Below are positions 12,406 to 26,577 of a stretch of DNA of 64,000 nt, one piece after another (position 1 is the first letter of the stretch; the number at the start of each line of letters is the position of its first letter). The position numbers were made by a program, and so were the translations under genes. Origin of the DNA: Lamellibrachia satsuma (taxonomy: Eukaryota > Annelida > Polychaeta > Sabellida > Siboglinidae); contig BSQZ01000034.1 in assembly GCA_033239005.1 (NCBI GenBank), positions 2,109,001 to 2,173,000 of the forward strand, given 5' to 3'. The notes below the pieces were generated by a model that saw only the letters and a program-made list of their open reading frames with translations, did no database searches and was not told the DNA's origin.

Positions 12406-13998
12406 TAACATCACATCTGTAGGTTACCTAGGAGAGGAGTTATAACTCCTGAAAGGTCATGAGATAGTCAAGGTCAGGTCAAACTTTGATGACCTCTATC
12501 TGTGGAAAAAGAAGGTCAGATTGAACTGAAATTTGGTTGGTAACATGGACTCATAGACACAAACCAACACACCAAGTTTCATAAAAATCGAAGAAAGTCA
12601 TGTAAATTCTTGACTGACTTGATATGGAATGCCCCAAATATTTCAGAAGGGCGCCTTACACACAGATATGGGTGTTCTGCCTTGGATGGCAATCTTTCTA
12701 AATCTCGATTGACAGTCCTGTGTTTTAACCGAGCCACTGCACCTTGCAGATCTTGAATCAGGTTGTCCGGTACATCTTTTTTTGTTAAGACTGGCCGCAC
12801 TCAATCAAGGTTCAGCTAAACAATGGTGACATCAGAAGTAGGCAAGAGAATAAACACTGCAGCAGGGCCAGAAAGCAGTCATGCAGCCTTCTGGTCTACC
12901 ACTAAAAGATTCAAAGCAACCAGTGCATGACGTTCACTCAAGCGCGACCAGTAATTAATGCTCAGCATTCTGCATGCAAGATTCTGCCTGGCTGGTGCAT
13001 TTGTAAACACAACTTACGGCAGCGGGTAATGAGGCTCCGATGGATAATATCAATATTGATTGCATCTCCACCCATCACCCGAAAAACTGCCCATCCCCAA
13101 TGGGCAATCTGGACCCAGTTTATAACACCCAGAAGCACAGCCTGTCGATCAGCACATTTGCAACTCGGGGATAATGTGGATGTTACGAGAAACAAGGTCT
13201 CAGAAGGCTCGTAGTATCTGATCCGATAGATGTTCTAATACAGATCTACAGGCAGACATACAAATTGAAAACCTTGGCAATCTTTCAGGCATTTGTAGCA
13301 TGTCCATGGACCAGGCGTGACAGAACTACACTTTTACTGGATTTGTGACAATATGTATTACTATGGCTAATGTTCCAACCTCATGAATTTATTCACAAGC
13401 ATTTAAAAAACATATTTGCCCTACCTACAGCATCACCAACAAAACACCAGTTACAAGAGTAACAAACCGCATACCAGTTAACAAGACAGAAGACCCAGCG
13501 GCGTAACAACCTAAACGGACAACTCTCAAACAATGACAATAGTCATGAAACCACTTCACCACAGAATAGGGAGCTTTGTAGAGTCAACAGCGGCCTAGTA
13601 GACATCGACCGGTCAAACTTTTACCACCATTCTGACCCAAGAACGACTCTGTACTAAGAACACGGCCACCACCCAGCTCTTTATCATTCATTCTTCCCCT
13701 GAATTCTTCACCATCACCCGGCCTCCATCACCTCCGTTTGAATTGTTCTTGAAACTTTCTTAAATAGACTTGGCGGTAGTAGCCACAATCTGCAGCCCGG
13801 GCAACTGCAACCTCTTGAACACCACGTCCATGCATATATTACACTCTGTATCTAGCTTTCACTGTTTTTAACTACCCCTGTTTTAATCTCATTTTAATTA
13901 TTTTAGCTTCGATCGCTATGCCCCATTATATGGCTAAATACACTCACAATAGCCCAGCCCTTCAAAACGAAGAAGATGTTTCAAAATGTAAAACTCAC
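12406..13998. other. Intron 2 of TBC1D12/14, no gene seen
   Basis: No exon for the expected NLPAK/coiled-coil segment was recognised on the minus strand. Confidence 0.4.
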
Positions 13999-14265
13999 CT
14001 AGGTCTCTGTTCCAGAATCAGTGCGGTTGTTGATAACACCTCAACGTCACCCTTTCGTACTGACCCTGATGTCGTTGATGACGCCAAAGATGGTGTCGGT
14101 GATGACTTCTGCTTATTGAGGAAATCACGCGAGATTTGTTCGGCGTTCTTCGACGATGATGACTGTTTCGGTGGAACTCTGCCAAAGAACTTCCAGCCAA
14201 GCAGTCCGCTGTCGCAGGGCAGCTCCTCTGGCTCTTGCTGCTTTGGCTTTCTTGAGAAGAAACCT
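13999..14265 (-). CDS. TBC1D12/14: TBC1D12/14-like exon 2
   Basis: Internal exon of 267 nt, phase 2 on both sides. The acceptor is TTCCACCAACAG just left of position 14265 on the minus strand; the donor is CCTAG followed by GTGAGT at 13998. It encodes GFFSRKPKQQEPEEL, then LLGWKFFGRVPPKQ, a Ser-rich linker, and LSTTALILEQRP. This order and wording match the region of TBC1D12/TBC1D14 immediately before the NLPAK segment. The plus-strand ORF over the same bases is a shadow. Confidence 0.88.
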
Positions 14266-17200
14266 CTGTTGGTGGAACCACAAAAAAACATGAATATTTT
14301 ATGTATATTTAAAGAATTTAACTTGTGGCTGAAAGAATAACACATTGGGGGAAACCTTCTTGCATGGCTTCTCGTGCCACAGGCCACCCGATGTAATAAC
14401 ACATCGGGGGAAACCTTCTTACATGGCTTCACGTGCCACAGGCCACCCGATGTTATAACACATCGGGGGAAGCCTTCTTACATGGCTTCTCGTGCCACAG
14501 GCCACCCGATGTTATAACACATCGGGGGAAGCCTTCTTACATGGCTTCTCGTACCACAGGCCACCCGATGTAATAACACATCGGGGAAGCCTTCTTACAT
14601 GGCTTCTCGTGCCACAGGCCACCCGATGTTATAACACATCGGGGGAAGCCTTCTTACATGGCTTCTCGTACCACAGGCCACCCGATGTAATAACACATCG
14701 GGAAGCCTTCTTACATGGCTTCTCGTGCCACAGCCACCCGATGTTATAACACATCGGGAAGCCTTCTTACATGGCTTCTCGTGCCACAGGCACCCGATGT
14801 AATAACACATCGGGGAAGCCTTCTTACATGGCTTCTCGTGCCACAGGCTACCCGATGTTATAACACATCGGGAAGCCTTCTTACATGGCTTCTCGTGCCA
14901 CAGGCCCGATGTTATAACACATCGGGGAAGCCTTCTTACATGGCTTCTCGTACCACAGGCCACCCGATGTAATAACACATCGGGAAGCCTTCTTACATGG
15001 CTTCTCGTGCCACAGTGCCCGATGTAATAACACATCGGGAAGCCTTCTTACATGGCTTCTCGTGCCACAGGCCACCCGATGTAATAACACATCGGGGGAA
15101 ACCTTCTTACATGGCTTCTCGTGCCACAGGCCACCCGATGTAATAACACATCGGGGGAAACCTTCTTACATGGCTTCTCGTGCCACAGGCCACCCGATGT
15201 AATAACACATCGGGGGAAACCTTCTTACATGGCTTCTCGTGCCACAGGCCACCCGATGTAAGAATATCGTTTCTGCATTGAAACCAATTCTAAAAGCGAA
15301 TCAGACAATTCCCTACTTTGAGTTGGCACAAAATTACAATTCAGTACTAATAATAATTGTACTTTGATTTTTGTCTTGCCACTAAGTTCGACACTAACCT
15401 GCAATTGCAATAAAAAATTTTAAAAATTTGCTGTACAAATGTCGTAGTCTGAAATGTACCCTTTTTTTGTTCATAGCAACTTTTCTCAGGGTGCTAAAAA
15501 AATTTTCAAAGTGGCTACTGTGTCAAAATACAGGAACTTTATTTGTATTCCATGAACTTGGAAGTAAAATAGTTATCTCCTCTGCCCCTTTGCCAGACAC
15601 CATCTTGCCATGAAGCAAATAAGGTTTTCCCATAATAATTCGCCCATTTACAAGAGACCATTCCTCCTATAAACATAAAGCCATTGTACATTTACAGAAG
15701 TGGTGGCCCTATAATAAGGGCACTGTATTGGCTTTTTCAACTCTGGTAAAAGCACCGGTGTTGCAGAAACATCAAAAGAATTGCGGTGCTAAACATAACC
15801 TAAACACGCAAGTAAATAACATTTCTTTTTTGACCTGACAACTACACAATATCAAACCTAAGACTCTATGGTTACAAGCAGATAGTGTTTATCATCCTAG
15901 ACAAATATCCCAGTTCGACCTCGATATCTATGGTATTTTGTTTACGGGGGGGGGGGGGGGCAGTATATGAGCAACATTCACCCAATGCATGATACACCAA
16001 CCACTATTTCCAACTGACTGTATTATTATTAAAATAATACTGCCTTACAATTTATACTTTGCACTATGTTGATAATACCACACTCAAGGGATCGATTACA
16101 TAATCTGGCATTTGTATTCTTGGAAGCCAGGTTGACTTTGCCCTGCATCAGAACCTTCAAATATGCCTATCAAGAGTTGTCAACAATGTCATTCAGATTG
16201 TTCTTGCTCTCATTAGGTGTGATACGTTATTGTTGTGTTGTTCTGGATAATCTCCCAGCTGTGGAAATAGTTCACGTGTGCGTTATACATTTTCTCTTGG
16301 AAATTGAACACATTTTTAGTAAAAAACCTGATTTAGGTTACCAATTACCTCATGGCTCTGGTTTCCAAGTATTTGGGTGCAACAGAAGTTGAATTTGTAA
16401 ACTTAGGATATGACATTAAATGCCCAACGATAAAGCACGACAAGAATCAAAAACATTTTGTGTTAAAAAACTTTCCAACTGCGCAAATTCACAGATTTTC
16501 TAACGTGACAACAAATCTGAACAAATTATCTAGTATTACTATCAGAAGTATTTGACATCTGTTTCTAGGTGGTTAACCAGTGATATACTTAACATCTTAA
16601 CCAATGTAATTCTCATCCATTTGGGTCAAGAAAAACCTGAATTCTATCACTAGCCCTACACAACAACAATTGCTCAGAAAGAACTGTCAAAACCTTTCTA
16701 AATGATGTAGTTGCGACAAGTTCCATTAGAAATACATAACAGAATCTGACAGAATGTTCAAAGGAGGGCAAAATCATCGATGTAAGGGAGAGCAACCACT
16801 CACTAGCCAGCTGTAAGGGAGAGCAACCACTCACTAGCCAGCTGTAAGGGAGAGCAACCACTCACTAGCCAGCTGTAAGGGAGAGCAACCACTCACTAGC
16901 CAGCTGTAAGGGAGAGCAACCACTCACTAGCCAGCTGTAAGGGAGAGCAACCACTCACTAGCCAGCTGTAAGGGAGAGCAACCACTCACTAGCCAGCTGT
17001 AAGGGAGAGCAACCACTCACTAGCCAGCTGTAAGGGAGAGCAACCACTCACTAGCCAGCTGTAAGGGAGAGCAACCACTCACTAGCCAGCTGTAAGGGAG
17101 AGCAACCACTCACTAGCCAGCTGTAAGGGAGAGCAACCACTCACTAGCCAGCTGTAAGGGAGAGCAACCACTCACTAGCCAGCTGTAAGGGAGAGCAACC

Positions 17201-20200
17201 ACTCACTAGCCAGGTGTAAGGGAGAGCAACCACTCACTAGCCAGCTGTAAGGGAGAGCAACCACTCACTAGCCAGCTGTAAGGGAGAGCAACCACTCACT
17301 AGCCAGCTGTAAGGGAGAGCAACCACTCACTAGCCAGCTGTAAGGGAGAGCAACCACTCACTAGCCAGCTGTAAGGGAGAGCAACCACTCACTCGCCAGC
17401 TGTAAGGGAGAGCAACCACTCACTAGCCAGCTGTAAGGGAGAGCAACCACTCACTAGCCAGCTGTAAGGGAGAGCAACCACTCACTAGCCAGCTGTAAGG
17501 GAGAGCAACCACTCACTAGCCAGCTGTAAGGGAGAGCAACCACTCACTAGCCAGCTGTAAGGGAGAGCAACCACTCACAAGCCAGCTGTAAGGAAGAGCA
17601 ACCACTCACTAGCCAGCTGTAAGGGAGAGCAACCACTCACTAGCCAGCTGTAAGGGAGAGCAACCACTCACTCGCCAGCTGTAAGGGAGAGCAACCACTC
17701 ACTAGCCAGCTGTAAGGGAGAGCAACCACTCACTAGCCAGCTGTAAGGGAGAGCAACCACTCACTAGCCAGCTGTAAGGGAGAGCAACCACTCACTAGCC
17801 AGCTGTAAGGGAGAGCAACCACTCACTAGCCAGCTGTAAGGGAGAGCAACCACTCACAAGCCAGCTGTAAGGGAGAGCAACCACTCACTAGCCAGCTGTA
17901 AGGGAGAGCAACCACTCACTAGCCAGCTGTAAGGGAGAGCAACCACTCACTAGCCAGCTGTAAGGGAGAGCAACCACTCACTAGCCAGCTGTAAGGGAGA
18001 GCAACCACTCACTAGCCAGCTGTAAGGGAGAGCAACCACTCACTAGCCAGCTGTAAGGGAGAGCAACCACTCACTAGCCAGCTGTAAGGGAGAGCAACCA
18101 CTCACTAGCCAGCTGCAGTGTTAATGCAAACAATGTAGTGTGAGAACTTTAGCCAGGGATTCCAGCTGACACTCAGATTTTAACGGGCATGAATAGGAAT
18201 AAATACATTTGTTGTTCAACTGTATAGCCAAGAGCAGTTCTTAGGGTCCACCACTAACCCAGCGCAGTAGAACCAGAATGACAGTTGTGTGCTAAATATA
18301 GCATGCATTTTGCAAGGCGGCATCAGGCATAGAAATCAATAGCACAGGTACATCTACAGGTACATACGTACTTGGATTCGGCCAACAATATATGGGGTAG
18401 GGTGAACAATAGGCGAATGGGGTATGAGTCAGATCATATCTTTGTTGTCTGGATACATTTTATCACAATGAGGTACCGTGCAGCTAACTGAGCCAACAGA
18501 GGGCTCCACTTACATATATGTTCTGCCACATGCATCCAAAACTGCTATTTTTTGTGCAAAGTGTATTTTGGCTACAAAATACAGCAAAAGGAATTGAAAG
18601 CTTGTAATAATACCTAAACATACAAATGAATGTTGTGTCACGCAGTGCATTTATGATTTCATAATCGGACTGTCAGACATGTCTGATTACGATGGAACTA
18701 ACTGTTATGACATGGTCGTCACGTACAAAATTGAGCGTGCGGAAGTATTGTTTACGGCATGACAAGGTCATTGTGTACAAAACTGCACGTGCGATGACAA
18801 TGCAAGTGTTGTTTACATCATCGAAATGAACATATAGACATGTTAAGTGCTGTCAACTATAAGTGATGGTTCCTCATTAAACAGCCAAAAAATGATTATT
18901 AAAATAAAATGTCACAATAATAGATTATGATTACATCATCTTCTGGTGAAGTTGCAAATACATCTTTTCTAAATTGCTCTGAATTATCACTATCTGTATT
19001 CAAACAGGAATTAGTGCTTAGACCCTAGTGCAGGGCATCTGTGCTGAATGTGTTGGCCGAATTACAATGTAAATGTGTATCATAAAACACTTTACAGTCG
19101 ACGAAAGCATGGGTCAAATACAGTGATTATGGGATGGTAATTATGATTACACTCTTTCCATGATTATAACATAATATTATGGTATAACTGATTGTAATAA
19201 ATTATGATTAAGTTCCCATGACATTAAATTAATAATATAACTCCAACACTAGCAATAAGAAGCATAAAATAGTATAACGGTTTAAATTTGTGGATGGGTC
19301 AACGGCCCCACAGACTGATCAATCAAAGGTAAACCCCTTTCTGGGATCCACAACCCTGATTCAACCACCTCCCACCCTGCATCCTGGAAAATGCCACCAT
19401 AGTACCACCCGGAGTACTATCACACTACCTACACGTGGCCACTGCATGTTTACAAAGCCTTCAAAGCAGACTGCTATCAGGCTTCAAGGGTCCAAAGATA
19501 TGAGGGTCGTAAGTCAAGTGACTCCACAGGTTAAGAAAGTACCCCTTATGTAGTAGGTGTGACAACTGATTATAACACTGTTCTTATCTAAGGACCAAGT
19601 AAACATCAGCATGATGGCGAGTCACTACATAGGTCCAGGAATGTTGACCAGGAGAGGGGACACTTTAGACACACTCTTGAGAAACTTACATAACTACTCA
19701 ATCACTGATCAGAATGTGTCAGTTCCTGTTGAGTACTGTAACTGTTCCTTATTCACAGGAACAATGTGTAACTTTTTGATTGACAATATTATGCTAGATT
19801 ACCATCCACAGCAACAGATTCCAGATACCAAGTGGGTAAGGAAGCAAATGACTTTGGTCCCTGATCAATTATTACATGGTCAAGCAATCTTTGTACATTT
19901 TGCTAGTCCCAGGAAGTGGACACCAGAAAATAGCAGATAAACATTGAAATCTGTACTAACCCAGCTCTAAATGACCTGTTACTAAAAATTACTAGATACC
20001 TGCATTAATTTCTCTTTCTGAGTCTGAGAAGGTTTACTACTTTATAAATATTACATCCATCTTGTACAGTGAGAAGAGATATAACACTGTAGTTATGCAA
20101 TAATGCTGCTGTTGGTCCGTTTATTTCCTTACCGTTAGACATTTATTAGTCTGTCAAATATTGATCGAATAATTGCCTATGGCAACCATTAGTAGCTGCC

Positions 20201-21593
20201 ACTGGATCAAGTAACAAACACATTCTTACATGATAGTATTACCTTTCACAAATACAGATGTCTCAATATAGTTTCTTCTGCGTGCTTCTCTTAATTTCAT
20301 GGTCTTTTTCTCTAACATTACTTGTATGAAGGCTGGCATTAACACTGTGTGCCTTTAGAAAAGACTTGCTGCCCAAGTTGCTGGGGCACTGTGGCACAGT
20401 GAGAGGCAGTTCCACGGTATCAGACATATATTTCAGACACTTTAGCCATGTACTGCATGCTGGGATAGAAAGTACAACTTTTTACTGCCATATACTGTAG
20501 GAACCATGACATTATTGAATCATTGTCATAAACTTCCTTCCATCCTAGTCATTCTAGACATACAATGAAAAACATGCGTGATGTTGGACGTACTCACACG
20601 AACCTGAATTTTCCACCTGAGTAAGGTCATGTTCAAATCTCTGTGATGTTTGAGGACATACTATAAAGTTTATGTTATATGCTGATAGGGCAGGAGTTAA
20701 TCACTAGACTAGATCTAATAAAATGTGTCTGTGGTATACTGAAGAAATAGAGAATCGTTTGTCTGGTGACAGACGTACATTTATTTGGTGTCGGACGTAT
20801 CCGTGTGAAATACAACATAACAAGTAGATAAAATGATGCTTGTGATGCTTAGTTGGGCAATTTTGTACATTCCAAGTTAACAAAGCAAGGCTGGCTCAGG
20901 TGGTCAAGCAGGTGGTCAAGCAGGCGGGCAAAATGGTTGGTACCAAACAACTGCAGCTGTGTGATCTTTGAGATGAAAGCTGTTCAGATTCACCATGATC
21001 CGTCATGGATCAGATTCACCATGATCCGTCATGGATCAGCTGATTTAATTGGCAACTGTGTGTGTGTGTGTGTGCGTGCGTCCGTGTGCACTGAAATTGA
21101 ACTGGTAACAATGATGTACAGTATTAACAAGCATGTTTTATGTTTTACTTGTCTCACATATTAATCATTTGTATTATTGTTATATACCCTAACAGTGTGA
21201 GCCCAAAGGAAAATGTCCATTTTATGTGTAACATTTAATGGACAATAAAGGTTTTTCAATTCAATTCCAATTTAAATTTAAGTTGCCTCAGTTCACTCAG
21301 CATTATAAATGAGTATCTTGCTATAGACGCTAATTAATAGATGTGTGAATGAATAATCTCTGAGCAGTGATTGCAGCATGGCTGAATGCTTCTCAGACAA
21401 GTCAAGTTGGCGTTCGAATGAACAGGTCTATTGTTATTTTGTGATGTGATTTTGATTTGACAGGACTGGATATAGTGTTATACAAGAAGTTACCATAATC
21501 TGGTTTTTAAATGCTAGCTTTGTACTTCCCAAGTGACAGAGAAAATCTTACATCATTTTGTAACCTTGGGTTGTAAGGTTGGGCTTTTTGTAT

Positions 21594-21626
<33 letters not shown>

Positions 21627-24600
21627 GTACATTTCCTATGCACAACCACAGTATATATATATATATAATTGTTCATGTTGAAAACTCTGCTTTACTTTTG
21701 CTAGTCATTTTAGGAGTGCAGAATTATCAATCAACACCAGGTATTTATAAACCTGCTACATATCTTGTGTAGATGTCCCCACAATGTACGGTAAACATGA
21801 CTCAAGAAGTGGATGATCTTCAACAATCTTCGTGTCTGAACCCTTGTAGGATGTATGCATGATTATATATATAATTATTACATACATACACGTGGACAGA
21901 GTTATTGACGTCATACAGACTCGACAGCTTCGAGATTCACACTCGAACCGAGCTTATGTCAACAATTTATTTACATGACTTAAACGTGTCAACTGGCTAA
22001 CAAGTAACAAACATTCAACTAAACTTACACAACATCTGACTAAGCATCTATTCCGAAGCAGGTTTTGGCTAGTATTATTTGAGCCCATACAACAATAGGC
22101 ATGCCAGTTAGAAATATTTTAATTCTTGAATTATAATAATAATAAAAACTGAACATTGTATTTCAGTATTTTTTTACTTTTAATTTTTAATTCTGATAAT
22201 AGTTTTGTGACAACATTTTGCAAAGGTCCAGTTTAAATTTAATAAGAATTGTTTCCAGCCATCTTGCCCCACATTATATATATATATTGTTCCACTCACT
22301 GAATACTGCAGGAAGTCTAACTTAATGTCTTTCATGAATGCAATGATGACGCATCAGAGCCACATACTCAAGTTACTCAACAAATTATAAAATCACCTGA
22401 GCAGCTAAAAACTCACAAATTCTAATAAATTAAATATTTGCATGTGTTGAAGACTTGAAGAAGTTGAAGTACCACTGTTCAGTACACACAAATCATCAAG
22501 GAAGACCAGAAGACAGAGATTTATGTAATTGATTTATGGACAGAGAATTGTCAAGACACACATGTATTGACACGACATGTATTAGTATTACGACAATCTC
22601 AGTTAAGACACCTGATATTTAATTGCTCTGTGAACCAGAGAGGATATGCTTACAGAATTCCAAATATATTTACCATAGATATCTAATATCATCAGTTATT
22701 TACAAGCAACTTTAACAATCTACTTGTCTTGACTATTACTGTAAATATGATTAAAAAAACGTGAATGATTATTTTAACTACAAACGTTTAAATACATAAT
22801 AGGCTTAATAGCTTATTTTCATGTGGACGTGGCTTAAAAAATATATACACTTACATACAGCTTATAAGGCTACCTGTCTACCTTGATGCAAACTTCAATG
22901 TTTGATAAATATGACAGAAGACCAAAGTTTGATTTTTACATAACCTGGTAATTTTCCAAACACTCACTTTCACCCTATTTACTACAAACATACTTCATAC
23001 TGAATTTATTCATAGATGGCACTTCAATTTATAGATGACACTTCAGACCAGTCAGACACAGCCAAATGTGTTTGGCTTAAGATACTGCAGCAACAGCCAA
23101 CTATATATATCTCTAATAGGGATAAAACATGCTTAATGATTTTTTACAATATGTTTATCTACAAAATCAACAATGTCTAAGAATAACCCAACTGTTGCAC
23201 ATAAATTTGTAACAATGCCCAATGTCTGAATCAAGTCATTTGGATTCAAAGAACTAGTCTATTTTGACTTTCCTCTTAGTGTTATTGGTGTGTTAACTAA
23301 ATTAAAATCTGCCTCCATTCTAACTGCGCCATATGTACAGGTAAGAACAGTCATTTACATTTAGTCACTAAGTAGTTACACAGGCTACTAGTTAGCTATT
23401 TTTAATGTGGAGCTATACCCTAACAATTTCACTTCAGTGGCAAATATGTAATACACAAAATTCTACGTTGAGCCCTGATTATAAGGAATGACATGTTCTA
23501 TAACTCCAAAACAGGCTGGTCATTAAATCCACAATTTTACATGGGAGCTATCCCCCAACAGTTTACCTTTAGTGCCAAATATCTAACAAACAAATTGAAC
23601 CCTGACATTTATTTTGACAACTAATTACTGACCATTCTATAACCCCAAAAGATGTTGGTCATTAAGTCCACACTGGACATCTGCAAGCAACTGGCTAATG
23701 AGGACTATATATCATGACATGGGCAGGGTAAGGTCAGAGTGGAAGATACACATCGGCTTGGTCAAGGTCCTCCCTGTAATTTTAGACTGCTCATGTTCCC
23801 AAGGTCTTGAGATAAACATTATCCTGACAACACTCTGCCACCTTTATCACTGGTCTGTGCTATCAGTAGAATGTCAGTGTGAATAATTTGTGAGGTCAAC
23901 AGTGTTCAATACATAATACATAGTTGTAGAGTCTAACATGCTGCCCTACTGACATAAACCATATGATTACCAATATGATGTTTATTGCCGTGCACCCAGG
24001 CTATACAATGGATAATCTACTCCAGATTCATGTTAATCATTACAATACCGGTCTATTTAAATGTTCAAAGTAACGTTTTTTCACTGGCCATGGCATATGG
24101 ATGGATTCCAAGGAGTCAATTATAATAATAAATTAATTTTATTTGCAACCATAGAAGTTGAATTATTAATTTATCATTAAGATGTGTGAACCAATGATGA
24201 ACTACAATTACATAAAACTGGTGTAGATTATGATAACTTTATTCTGGATTAAATAAAATGTCTATATAGAGTCATAGATTGATAGGTTACAACAACTGTT
24301 TATGATAAAAATGCAAAGGTAAACAAACAGCGTAACTGCCAAAATATAAATTAGTGTAATAAAATACAAAATATATTGCATATTCCCAGGGGTGGGTTCA
24401 ATTACACATAATTATATCAATTACAATTACATTTCAATTTTTAGTTCAATTACAATTACACTCATAATTTTTCAATTCAATTACAATTACAATTACACTG
24501 TTTCAATTTCAATTACAATTACAATTACATTATGCGGAACCAAATATATTCAGCATTTGTTAATTATATAGTTTTGCACTTTTGCTGAATTTCAATATTT

Positions 24601-26545
24601 TGTACACAATTGATAAACAAAAATAACGGTAATGATTGTAAATTGTTGAAGAATTGTGGCTTGAATTTTGAATTGTACTAAATAAAAAGACAGCCGTTTA
24701 AACATATTTTTATTATATAAATATATATTTTAAATCTGGTATACAGACATCAGAGGGTACATGATTTTTGCTTATATAAAGACATTAGACAATGTCCACA
24801 AGGCTTCACCTCCTGTAGTTGCATAATCTGTCTTGGAAAGGAAAGCATGCTGTGTGTCTGTGGCTGTAGCAGTGCTAATTATTGTTTGCTGAGAGGGTGG
24901 ATTAGCACCTGTCCATGGCCCTGTGTACTCTAAGGGTCTCTAACCAGACTGCAAACTGGTATGATATTAAACAATGGTAGCCCAGACTGTCTCACTTGAG
25001 TCAACATACTGAATTGAGAACAACTAGCACAAGCTCTAAGTGGACTTTAACTCAGGGCTTCTGACTTGAAAAGATACTTCCTCTGGAAGATAACTTTGTG
25101 TAGCTTCACTGCATTCAAAAAGGGAATAGCTCAGACATACACAATGTCATAAAATATTTGACTGTCAGGCTATCTGGTGTCAATACAGCTACACAAGTGT
25201 GCACACTTTGTGCTTTTGTATTAAAAGACATACAAAACTCTGTTGATCTCAATGCTTGTAAACAATTATTTGTGCTAAATTCATATAAATTACCGATTAC
25301 AAAAATCAGAAGTAAAAAAAATCATAAATCAATGATTTTTTGGAGTGATTTAAATCATGATTTAAATAAAATGATTTAAATCAAACAACCCTGAACCTGT
25401 ATGAGACTTAAATTATATTTTATTGACAGTTTGTTCAGGTAGTTTGTGATATGAAACGTACTGTAATTGATTGTAATTGATTGTAATTGAAATAAATTTT
25501 CAACTATACAAAATATAACAATTACAGCACAAATTTGAAACAATAATCAATTACAATTACAATTACACAATTTTGCTGTAATCAATTACAATTACAATTA
25601 TGTAATTGGACCCAGCCCTGCATATTCCAATATTATGTGTTTATAGTTTTAATTAACTACACAATATAATCATTTGTAACTGACACTGCGTACTGCATTA
25701 TCCACCTATTAATCATACAGAACAATCTTTAGCGATGCCATTGTGGTAGCAATGAACTTCAAAGGTTAAACATTTCAGGCAGTTGGAGCTCACCTTTCTA
25801 AATAAATAATGTCCTGATTGAGCTGCTTCTACTGATGAAATGACTGCCAGATATAATATGTGTAACAACATTAATGCCTGACAACGAAACTGTCCTGGCA
25901 CTCTATGACATGATACTGACTTGTCATACAAAACAACTGACCAATTAATCTCAGTTCAAACTACATAATGGAAAAGGTCAGATAACACTGTATACCTGGA
26001 AACAGTTTTTGTTTTACAAGGAGACACTTGTCACTATTTGCAGAGATTCAATTTTGCAGATTTGCCAAAACCTAACAAGAAATGCAATACGTCAAAACTG
26101 GAAAGTTTTCAAGCCAAAAAATGCTATGATTCTGTATAAAACAAGAAAAGTGTGAACTTCAAATGTTTGCAAACACTTCCAGGTGTACAGTAAATTATAA
26201 ATATGATTAAACCTACTTTAGACCTCAGCGTTGTTTTTGGTAGACACTTGTTCACTATTAGTTATTTGCTGTGTGCTACATATATGGCAATTTATCACAC
26301 ATATCCTGAAAAATTATTCAAAATTTCAAACTATATAATATAGCACCTAGATGTATTTCAGGTTTTGGCCTATTTCCTGTATATAAATTAACAAGTCTGC
26401 CATTGAAAACAACAAGCCCCAGATGGCAAGTGGCCTAGGAAGCCACTGGGTTATCGAGAGTCCAACAGTTTTTCATCTGAATGACCATGACCGGCCCACG
26501 CTTATCAGGTATATTATAGATAAGTCTATTTTGTTTTTTAACAAA

Positions 26546-26577
<32 letters not shown>

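Noticed and set aside
13918..14340. 140-codon plus-strand ORF
   Set aside because: It is the complement of TBC1D12/14 exon 2, which has family motifs and splice sites on the minus strand.
14333..18115. CRISPR-like arrays
   Set aside because: The 59-bp and 31-bp arrays have no unique spacers, and the DNA is from an animal.
19290..19940. Two ORFs (87 and 109 codons) as a gene
   Set aside because: No motif, no splice sites in phase, inside a TBC1D12/14 intron.
25713..25931. Cys-rich minus-strand ORF as a small secreted protein
   Set aside because: No clean signal peptide or family pattern, and it abuts the hAT target site by chance.
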